Origin: Mesostigma viride | Taxonomy: Eukaryota > Streptophyta > Mesostigmatophyceae > Mesostigmatales > Mesostigmataceae | Assembly (NCBI GenBank): GCA_009746045.1 | Contig: RPFO01000154.1 | Coordinates: 5,102,146 to 5,166,145 of the forward strand | Reading direction: 5' to 3' | DNA length: 64,000 nt | Shown: positions 55,967 through 64,000 of the stretch, piece by piece | Numbering within the stretch: position 1 is the stretch's first letter | Layout of the letters: each line of letters opens with the position of its first letter | Notes under the pieces: model-generated | What the model was told of the DNA's origin: nothing | Database searches by the model: none | Seen by the model: the letters and a program-made list of their open reading frames with translations, nothing else | Translations under genes and position numbers: made by a program

Positions 55967-56696
55967 TCCGACAGCGAGAGCTGAGGCCGTGGCAGGGGCA
56001 GGGGTGGCGCTCGGTCGCGCCGCGACAAGTCCCGGGAGCGACGTGGGCATGGCAGGGGCCGTTCTGCGGAGCCCAAGGGGCGTCGGGATCGCTCGCGCGA
56101 GCGTCGCAAGGAGCGGCAGCGGTCCAGCAGCCGGAGCACGAGTCGGGACTCCTCCCAGCGGAGCTCGCGTCGATCGCGGGAGCGTGTGAGGGAGAGAGAC
56201 CTGCGCCGAACCACCAAGGGGTCTCCCCCGGCGAGCTTTCAAAGTGGCCTGGCGCCTGTTGGTCAAGGACCGCGACGACAGGGTGCTGCCGCTGCAGGTG
56301 CTGGATGCGCGCCAGGTCGCGCACGGGAGCCTGCAGGCCCGCTTGGCCCTTCGCAAGGAGCAGGAGGGCGTTGGGGCTGCACCGGGAGCCCCCGGCGGGT
56401 GGAAGAACAGCACGCACCATCTGGTGTGCAAAAACCTGACCTACATTCTGGATGTGGCCATCCAAGAGCTGGGGGATGATGTGGTGACGGAGCTGGCCTG
56501 CTTCGAGTACCTGGCGCGTGTGGTCGAGGCGTTCCTCATGGTGGAGAAGACCAGCGGCTGGAACAACGGGGCGATGCACCTGCTGCCACTGGTGGAGGGC
56601 AGTACTATTGGAAGCGCAGCAGCCCGGGCAGCGCGGAAGGCGGCTCGCCAGGAGGCGGAGCTGGCATCGGCGGCGGCGGCGGCGGCCAAAAAGGAC
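54468..56696 (+). mobile_element. DIRS-like element C (left end plus gag only)
   Basis: It begins TGATTGATCTTACGATCGGG, contains the D-type left region (to about 54980) and a gag, and ends within the last gag codons (AAAAAGGAC), where element D begins. It lacks pol and a right end. Confidence 0.85.
55217..56696 (+). pseudogene. Element C Gag-like protein, broken
   Basis: ATG at 55217 (MASDHEDTTLEAV). It reads like D's Gag to the poly-Ser tract, then a TGA at 55982-55984 where D has AGA. A 5-bp deletion near 56221 (GGGTCTCCC against GGGGGTGCGTCTCCC) shifts the rest. The C-terminal domain then continues in another frame to KKD at 56696. Confidence 0.85.
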
Positions 56697-57456
56697 TGAT
56701 TGATCTTACGATCGGGATTCCCTGATTTTGCCTGGGGGAGCGGAGGGATGGAGGTGCGCCGCTACCTTGGAGGCGCTACACCGTTGCCCAGTGGTGCAAG
56801 TCGACATGCGGGAGCCAAACGGGGTGGCCACGCCCTCTCTGGAGGGTCTGACAGCCTTGGATGGGCCTCAGATGTAGTTCGAACTAGTTCAAAGTTAGTA
56901 CAGGTAGTACAAACTAGTTCAAACGAGTTCAAACGAGTTCAATCTACTTCAACTAGTATCCAGGGACCCTCAAGATATGCCAGGTGGTTGCTGAACGGTT
57001 CTGGCATGACAGAACATGTGTGACATCATAAAAATGTAGTACAATGTTGAAAAAAGTAGTATCAGGGTCCTAGATCTAGTACAGTAGTATTCTGAGGTCA
57101 TTCTTACATGGAGCGCCGCGCCAGCGGGGCGCCGCACTTGCGTGTGTCACGGATGCAACGTTGATGCAATGTATTTCAAGGTGGTGATGGCTGCCAAGCC
57201 AGCTTATCAGTTTTCAACACAACTAGAGCAATACTTCACCGTTTTTGACAAAGTTGGTGTCAAACTAATCGTGAGACAATAGCCGACAACATTTTGACGG
57301 TTTTCGCACCAAGTTTTGACGGGTTTGCGCAACGGGAGTAAAAGTCCGCAAGGTAGAACTGAGTGACAAATTTTCAGTCCGAAATTTTTCTCAGTCTCCA
57401 AGATTGCGGAATATTGAGCCTAGTTGTGAGAAATTTCTTCATCTTTGAATTCTATA

Positions 57457-58170
57457 ATGGCTAGTGATCACGAAGACACCACCCTTGAGGCAGTAGACCG
57501 AGATTTCTTATTAAATGTAAAAAAATCGTATTTTCAGGGGGGCAAGGAGCTGTTAACGACTTTGAAGTTCTTGACTGAGTATCTCGGTCCAAACTGGGCC
57601 CAAAGGCTTACTACTATGTCTGAGGGTCGTTTGACATCCTTGGGACAGTTTCTCAAGACTGCAGGGCTCCAGATTAGTGAGGGGTCAAGTGATTCCGACA
57701 TGGGTTCCATGTTGTGCAAGGCCATTACTCTAGAGATGAAGAAGCCCCCAGTGGCCACTGGGGGCAAGGGGAAGACTGGTCCAGCCAGGGGCGAAAGGAC
57801 CCGAAAGGATCCTCCCAGCAACGGCACCGACGAGGAAGAGGAGGACGCGACGAGCTCTGAGGATTTTTTGGACGCGCGCGAGCAGCTGGCCCCTGCTGCT
57901 GCTCGCGCCAAGGGAAAGAAGTCTCAGGGCAGGAACCGAAAGCTGGCAGAGAATGCTGCCCTTCTGGCGGGCGTCCGCGAGCTCATCGGAGCGGAGTTGC
58001 AAGCCCTGGCGCGGGGGAAGAGGAGGGACGCGAGGAAAGGGAAGAGCCAGCGCGAGGACAAGGGGGGCAAGGGCCATCCGAAGAGCAAGCGCCAGGAGAA
58101 GAGACGCGCGCGGCGCGGGAGCAGCCCAGGCTCGACAGACACCAGCAGTGGGAGCGACGAGAGTCGCGGC

Positions 58171-58239
<69 letters not shown>

Positions 58240-59045
58240 TCCGACAGCGAGAGCAGAGGCCGTGGCAGGGGCAGGGGTGGCGCTCGGTCGCGCCGCGACA
58301 AGTCCCGGGAGCGACGTGGGCATGGCAGGGGCCGTTCTGCGGAGCCCAAGGGGCGTCGGGATCGCTCGCGCGAGCGTCGCAAGGAGCGGCAGCGGTCCAG
58401 CAGCCGGAGCACGAGTCGGGACTCCTCCCAGCGGAGCTCGCGTCGATCGCGGGAGCGTGTGAGGGAGAGAGACCTGCGCCGAACCACCAAGGGGGTGCGT
58501 CTCCCCCGGCGAGCTTTCAAAGTGGCCTGGCGCCTGTTGGTCAAGGACCGCGACGACAGGGTGCTGCCGCTGCAGGTGCTGGATGCGCGCCAGGTCGCGC
58601 ACGGGAGCCTGCAGGCCCGCTTGGCCCCCAGTGGCCACTGGGGGCAAGGGGAAGACTGGTCCAGCCAGGGGCGAAAGGACCCGAAAGGATCCTCCCAGCA
58701 ACGGCACCGACGAGGAAGAGGAGGACGCGACGAGCTCTGAGGATTTTTTGGACGCGCGCGAGCAGCTGGCCCCTGCTGCTGCTCGCGCCAAGGGAAAGAA
58801 GTCTCAGGGCAGGAACCGAAAGCTGGCAGAGAATGCTGCCCTTCTGGCGGGCGTCCGCGAGCTCATCGGAGCGGAGTTGCAAGCCCTGGCGCGGGGGAAG
58901 AGGAGGGACGCGAGGAAAGGGAAGAGCCAGCGCGAGGACAAGGGGGGCAAGGGCCATCCGAAGAGCAAGCGCCAGGAGAAGAGACGCGCGCGGCGCGGGA
59001 GCAGCCCAGGCTCGACAGACACCAGCAGTGGGAGCGACGAGAGTC

Positions 59046-59098
<53 letters not shown>

Positions 59099-59839
59099 TC
59101 CGACAGCGAGAGCAGAGGCCGTGGCAGGGGCAGGGGTGGCGCTCGGTCGCGCCGCGACAAGTCCCGGGAGCGACGTGGGCATGGCAGGGGCCGTTCTGCG
59201 GAGCCCAAGGGGCGTCGGGATCGCTCCCGCGAGCGTCGCAAGGAGCGGCAGCGGTCCAGCAGCCGGAGCACGAGTCGGGACTCCTCCCAGCGGAGCTCGC
59301 GTCGATCGCGGGAGCGTGTGAGGGAGAGAGACCTGCGCCGAACCACCAAGGGGGTGCGTCTCCCCCGGCGAGCTTTCAAAGTGGCCTGGCGCCTGTTGGT
59401 CAAGGACCGCGACGACAGGGTGCTGCCGCTGCAGGTGCTGGATGCGCGCCAGGTCGCGCACGGGAGCCTGCAGGCCCGCTTGGCCCTTCGCAAGGAGCAG
59501 GAGGGCGTTGGGGCTGCACCGGGAGCCCCCCGCGGGTGGAAGAACAGCACGCACCATCTGGTGTGCAACAACCTGACCTACATTCTGGATGTGGCCATCC
59601 AAGAGCTGGGGGAGGATGTGGTGACGGAGCTGGCCTGCTTCGAGTACCTGGCGCGTGTGGTCGAGGCGTTCCTCATGGTGGAGAAGACCAGCGGCTGGAA
59701 CAACGGGGCGATGCACCTGCTGCCACTGGTGGAGGGCAGTACTATTGGAAGCGCAGCAGCCCGGGCAGCGCGGAAGGCGGCTCGCCAGGAGGCGGAGCTG
59801 GCATCGGCGGCGGCGGCGGCGGCCAAAAAGGACAAGTGA
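57457..59839 (+). CDS. Element D Gag-like protein with RS domain (internal duplication)
   Basis: The ATG at 57457 (MASDHEDTTLEAV) begins the first frame, which ends at 58740. A segment of about 880 bp (57745-58624) is repeated at 58625, shifting the frame by one; the rest continues in the second frame to the stop at 59839. The single-copy protein has a helical N-domain (~residues 1-95), a basic/acidic linker, a poly-Ser (AGC)n tract, an Arg/Ser domain (RDRSRERRKERQRSSSRS and similar) and a C-terminal helical domain (NLTYILDVAIQELGEDVV ... TSGWNNGAMHLLP) shared with element B. RS domains are typical of splicing factors; here the role may be RNA or nuclear binding, by inference. Confidence 0.7.
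58167..58233. repeat. (AGC)n tract in element D gag
   Basis: It codes for the poly-Ser tract. It varies among copies: a shorter tract in C (55926-55963), the longest here, and an intermediate one in the second duplicated unit (59046-59094). Confidence 0.9.
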
Positions 59840-62800
59840 GGGGCAGGGGTGTGCTCCCGCTGCCAGTGAAGATGGTCCCCCGCTCGACCGCAGCCGCCTG
59901 CGATCCAACCGCAGGCTGCAGCGCGCTCTGCGTGCCAGAGCAAGGCTGCGGTGTCAAGAGCGGGCCACAAGGGGCCTGAACTGGCTGTGGGGCAGGACCC
60001 GGGAACGGTCCGGTGGACCGGCGGTGCAGCAGCAGGCTATTACTGCGAGCCCCTGCACCGTCGCCCAAAGGGCCGCCCTACAAGGGATGGAGGATGCTGC
60101 CCGCGTCTACAACCGCCGGCTTACCGCCGTAGCGGAGGCGACAGACACGGGGGACGCAGAGCCCGCGCCATACGGGCCGGGCGGTCAATACGAAATTATT
60201 GACCCGGAGAGGCTGGCACTGCCAAAAGGAGGAGCTGCAGGTAGTGTCAAGCTGCTGGACTGCCTGCCGGAGGCATGGCAGAGGACGTATGAGGACATAA
60301 ACAACATTCTACAAAGATGCGACGCGGAGGCGGGGGCGTGGATGCGGCGGGGCCGGGTGTCTCATGGTTGTGCAAGCGATGCGGCGTACGCACGACTGAG
60401 CATCAGGCTGGCGGAGACGCGGATGATCGAGTACAGTGAGGAGGCGCCCCTGTGGTGAACGGCTGTTTTGCCGTCCCCAAGAAAGACCCCGGGGTTGTGG
60501 AGCCCAGCGAACGACGGCAGCGGTTTATAGGGAATATGGTGCCGTGCAACCGGCGCTTCCTCAAGCCGCCTACCTGTTACCTGCCTAACTTGGGCGAGGT
60601 CGCTGAGCTGAGTGTGGGGGCGCCATGCTATTCGGGCAAGACAGACCTTGACACCTACTATTACCGGTTCGAGGTACCTGAGAGCTGGCGCCCCTATTTC
60701 TCGCTGCCCCCCGTGTGGTCCGATGAGGTCGGCCAGCTGGGACGACGGCGAAAGTTGTACCCCAGGTTCCGGGTCCTTGTCATGGGCTGGAGCCACTCGG
60801 TGGTCCTTGCACAGGTTGCCCACCTGCACTGTCTCTACGGGGCGGGGTGCTCGATGCCAAGAGAGGGCTGTCATATCCCATGCACTTGATGGGGGTGCGC
60901 ACAGTGCGCGGGGATGGCATGGACCGGCTGGAGTTGGTGGAGAGCGCAGCCAGTGCAGCGTGGCGGCTGCTGCCGGAGGATCCCCCACATCCCGCTCAGC
61001 TGGTCATGATCGATGATCTGGGGGTCACCCATGGGCGGAGCGCGGAGGAGACCAACGCCGTGCTCACCAAGGCGTGCGAGGAGAGCTACGGTCCCAAGGG
61101 GTTGGTGGTCAACGAGAAGAAGGTGGAGAGAGCTGAGGAGGGGCGCCCGGTGGAAATCTTGGGGATTGAGTTCTGCCAGGACGGGTCCATGCGGCCGAGC
61201 GCGGCCCGGATGGCGGCCTTGGTGCGCGACACGCAGGCAATGCTGGGGCGTGGACGGGCCACTTACCACCAACTGGCCTCGTTGCTGGGACGGTGGGTGT
61301 GGGTCCACTTGCTGCGTCGGGGTCTACTGTCCATCTGGTTTCACGCCTACCGCTTGCTGCAGCAAGTCCTGGTGCACAAGCGGGGCTGGAGCTATCGGCT
61401 GTGGGGTAGTGTAAGGGAAGAGCTCCAGGCTGCAATGGACTTGGCCCCGCTGGTGCATGCGCAGCGCGACCAGCCCCTGAGCTGCACCGTGGTGGCCACT
61501 GATGCGTCAACCCACGGTTCTGGGGTGGTGTACAGCCGGTGGGAGGCGCCTGCGGTGCGTGGCCTGTCCAACTGTCGGGAGCGGAAGGGCTGGAAGACGC
61601 TCTGTGTGGACTCTGAGACGGCCAGCGTGGAGCGCACAGGGGAGATTGAGCACCGAGCCATGGCAGCGGCGCAGTGGCGCACCGCTCTTGCCCACCGGTG
61701 GCTCGATCCCTCGGCCCACATCAACGAGAAGGAGATTCGTGCGGCTGTGCAAGGGATCGAGTGGGGCCTGCGCTCACAGGTTCACTGGCAGCAACGTCAC
61801 GTGCGGCTGGTGGACAATTCGGCAGTTGTCGGTGCGCTCGTCAAAGGGCGTTCGTCGTCCTACCGGCTGAACGCCTGGTGCCGCCGGGCGATCGCGCTAG
61901 GGCTGGCCAGCAACACCCGCTACCACTGGGTGTATGTGAGGTCGGAGCGCAACCCGGCCGACGCGCCCAGTCGTGGTCGATGGGTGCGCAACCTCACTGC
62001 GGATGGCGACGTGGAGAGCAATCCGGGGCCACATGGGCGGCAGGAATTGCTGGAGGCCACTGTGCAGCCCAGCACGCTAGCTGCATATCACCGAGCGCTG
62101 AGGGCGTACGTGGAGTATGGTCAACCCCTCGCTCCCGTGGCCAAGACGGAGGCGGAAGGCGTCTTTTGTGAGTGGCTGGTCAGCGTGTATGAGGAAGGGG
62201 GAAGCCGGACCATGGTTGTGCGCGCATTATGCGGGCTGCAGCTGTACTTCCCCAACGAGATTAAGGGGTGGTACGAGGCGCGTCGCTTGCTGGCCGGCTG
62301 GGCGCGACGAGTTCCCGTGCAGAGCCCTCACCCCGTCCCGTGGCAGCTACTGTACCTCGTGGCAAACATTCTTCGTGCACAAGGCTCGATATTAGCTGCC
62401 TGCTGCTGCATCATTGTTTTTCAGCAATACTTGCGCATCGGAGAAGCGTTCAAGCTTCGCGTGGGGGACGTGGCTCTGCGCGGGGACTTCCGCCTGGGGC
62501 CCAGTAACCAGGGTGCGCTGCTGCTACGCGACCCCAAGACAGCCAAGGGCCAGGCCCAGGCAGTGGTGGTTGTTGAGCCCCTTTCACTCACGTTGCTTGG
62601 CGCCCTGTGTGCTGGGCGGGCGCACGAGGAGCTGCTCTTTGGCGCACTCAGCTACAGCCGTTTCTTGCGGCGGTGGCACGCCGCCTGGGACCTCCTTGGC
62701 TTGCGGGGGATGTTTTCACCCTACAGCATGCGCCACGGGGGGGCCACCCATGACTACCTGCGCGGGGTACCAATCGCGGACATCCAAAAGCGTGGCCGGT

Positions 62801-62997
62801 GGCGCCAGTTTTCGTCCGTGGACCATTACGTGGGGCTCCACCGCGCCCTGCAGGTGCGGGTGCCCCAGGTGGTGTGGGACCTCGCGGGCAGACTGCCCCC
62901 CGTGACTGGCGTCGTCACTTTGGGCCATAGATTTCGGCCATACTTCGGTGAGGCGCACTCTAGCGGACACGCTAGGGCTTCACCAGCTGGAGGGTAA
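59840..62997 (+). CDS. Element D polyprotein: RT, RNase H, 2A-like peptide, tyrosine recombinase
   Basis: It is read in three frames: about 59840-60450, 60452-60850 and 60847-62997, with indels in short C or G runs near 60450 and 60845. Conserved points are LPEAWQRTYEDINNIL, the RT TDLDTYYYRF block, the I-D-D box (61009-61017), RNase H D (ATDASTHG), E (INEKE), D (LVDNSAVV) and D (NPADAPSR), and DGDVESNPGP at 62002-62031. The recombinase follows with YLRIGEAFKLRVGDV, YSMRHGGATHDYL and VDHYVGLHRAL (R, R and Y). Layout and functions are as in element B. The relation to the upstream gag frame (+1) does not agree with B, so I do not infer a programmed frameshift. Confidence 0.85.
62002..62031 (+). 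other. 2A-like ribosome-skipping site (element D)
   Basis: It encodes D-G-D-V-E-S-N-P-G-P, identical in protein to element B's site. Several codons differ synonymously (GAC for GAT, AGC for AGT, AAT for AAC). The predicted break precedes the Pro at 62029-62031. Confidence 0.85.
62952..62977 (+). repeat. Single stem-loop repeat of element D
   Basis: GGCGCACTCTAG-CGGACA-CGCTAGGG is the inverted form of the three B repeats. It overlaps the last codons of the recombinase frame. Confidence 0.6.
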
Positions 62998-63210
62998 GGA
63001 TGTGCCCTCCCATGGCTCCTGACGCGGTTTCCAGATGTACGGCCTGCGGCCAGGTTGGAGATGCGGGTCAAGTGGAAGCGGCGGCCAGGGACTGCCAAAA
63101 AATATTTTATGTCTCTCTGTCTACTAAGTCCGGTCGGCTTCAACATATAGTGTAATAAACAAGTTCTGGTGCCCTTCAACCAGAAGTGGACCTAGGCAAT
63201 GCACAGTGGA

Positions 63211-63719
63211 TGATTGATCTTACGATCGGGATTCCCTGATTTTGCCTGGGGGAGCGGAGGGATGGAGGTGCGCCGCTACCTTGGAGGCGCTACACCGTTG
63301 CCCAGTGGTGCAAGTCGACATGCGGGAGCCAAACGGGGTGGCCACGCCCTCTCTGGAGGGTCTGACAGCCTTGGATGGGCCTCAGATGTAGTTCGAACTA
63401 GTTCAAAGTTAGTACAGGTAGTACAAACTAGTTCAAACGAGTTCAATCTACTTCAACTAGTATCCAGGGACCCTCAAGATATGCCAGGTGGTTGCTGAAC
63501 GGTTCTGGCATGACAGAACATGTGTGACATCATAAAAATGTAGTACAATGTTGAAAAAAGTAGTATCAGGGTCCTAGATCTAGTACAGTAGTATTCTGAG
63601 GTCATTCTTACATGGAGCGCCGCGCCAGCGGGGCGCCGCACTTGCGTGTGTCACGGATGCAACGTTGATGCGATGTATTTCAAGGTGGTGATGGCTGCCA
63701 AGCCAGCTTATCAGTTTTC
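63211..63719 (+). mobile_element. Left terminal region of DIRS-like element E
   Basis: It is almost identical to the left ends of C and D (TGATTGATCTTACGATCGGG ... CCAGCTTATCAGTTTTC). It then continues into CCCACCCAGAGTTGAGG, unlike C and D but similar at first to the A junction (TTTTCCCCACCCA). Confidence 0.85.
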
Positions 63720-64000
63720 CCCACCCAGAGTTGAGGTCCCGGACGTGATCAGACAAGCGCACGCGCGCGAGGTCGACAACCCCTGGTCGATGGCAGAGGT
63801 GGTTTCCCAAACGTGCGAACACCTTGTGAACATTCTTTTGCAGGAGTCACGAGGCAACGCCGATCAGTGGGTTATAACCACTCGGCCATCTGGGATTTGG
63901 TCAACACTCGACACACCGCGGGCGGCGGAACCAGAAGCTCACGATCCAGTGGTCGAGGTAATCACGGGTCGGGAGGTCACGCCAGAAGATTTCCACTACC
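63691..64000 (+). CDS. Unrecognised open frame entering the window edge, probably first gene of element E
   Basis: The frame MAAKPAYQFSPPRVEV... is open from 63673 (upstream in-frame ATG) to the window end without a stop, 103 codons from 63691 and 109 from 63673. It has balanced, protein-like composition (SMAEVVSQTCEHLVNILLQ, then EVITGREVTPEDFHY). It begins in the terminal region of element E and could be a Gag of a third family or an exon. I do not recognise the protein. Confidence 0.4.
   Translation, partial: MAAKPAYQFSPPRVEVPDVIRQAHAREVDNPWSMAEVVSQTCEHLVNILLQESRGNADQWVITTRPSGIWSTLDTPRAAEPEAHDPVVEVITGREVTPEDFHY

Larger units (their letters stand above)
56697..63210 (+). mobile_element. 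DIRS/PAT-like element D, nearly full length (6.5 kb)
   Basis: Left region 56697-57220, gag 57457-59839, RT-RNaseH-2A-recombinase 59840-62997, one stem-loop (62952-62977), right end (ATAAACAAGTTCTGGTGCCC...GCACAGTGGA) at 63210, immediately followed by the left end of another copy. It is a distinct family from B: gag N-domains differ while pol is clearly homologous. A gag duplication and two pol frameshifts make it defective. Confidence 0.85.

Overview
The window looks like nuclear DNA of a green alga, most likely a chlorophycean (Chlamydomonadales-like) species. The evidence is a GC-rich, many-exon gene with short GT-AG introns, long hexanucleotide microsatellites, and a mixture of Copia, DIRS/PAT-type tyrosine-recombinase, hAT and TTAA-target transposons. 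This placement is inferred from style and gene content; no rRNA or organelle marker is present.

Region 1 (420-10422, + strand) holds the only convincing host gene, a leucine-rich-repeat protein with two IQ motifs, related to LRRIQ1 and the plant LRR/'outer arm dynein light chain' family. Twelve exons join in consistent phase to give 1109 residues and a stop. The 5' end lies outside the window. Its introns carry a 76-bp palindrome, a 21-bp tandem repeat and a (GGTGCT)n tract.

Region 2 (10423-28790) is a transposon graveyard. It holds a TTAA-flanked element (11121-12854), two tandem ~1-kb repeats followed by a Gag-like ORF (13015-16426), a LINE fragment split by a hAT element with perfect 8-bp target duplications (17431-18756), and a decayed DIRS-like relative (19254-21640). 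It ends with a two-gene DNA transposon on the minus strand whose transposase has a RAG1/Transib/Chapaev-like D-D-CxxC-HxxxxH-E core (22798-25188), next to another TTAA insertion (26741-28446).

Region 3 (29028-51272) begins with 2.2 kb of (CCCCG/CCCCCG)n and a (CCCCTG)n tract. A Copia-type LTR retrotransposon (32072-51120) has inserted into the (CCCCTG)n tract, with a 5-bp target duplication. That element is itself interrupted three times: a tandem pair of DIRS-like elements sits in its 5' LTR (32285-38902), and two related TTAA elements sit in its RT and 3' region (44691-46976, 47944-50597). Its native length is about 7.5 kb.

Region 4 (51565-64000) is a head-to-tail cluster of DIRS-like elements: a decayed copy (F), a RT-RNaseH fragment, a gag-only copy (C), a nearly full-length copy (D) and the left end of a further copy (E) that runs into an unrecognised open frame at the window edge.

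The most notable finding is in the DIRS-like elements B and D. Both encode RT, RNase H and tyrosine recombinase in one reading frame, with a canonical 2A ribosome-skipping motif (D-V-E-S-N-P-G-P) exactly between RNase H and recombinase. The motif is identical in the two diverged copies, with synonymous changes only. It would release the recombinase as a separate protein. Many reading frames break at C or G homopolymers, so consensus sequencing errors cannot be separated from real decay.
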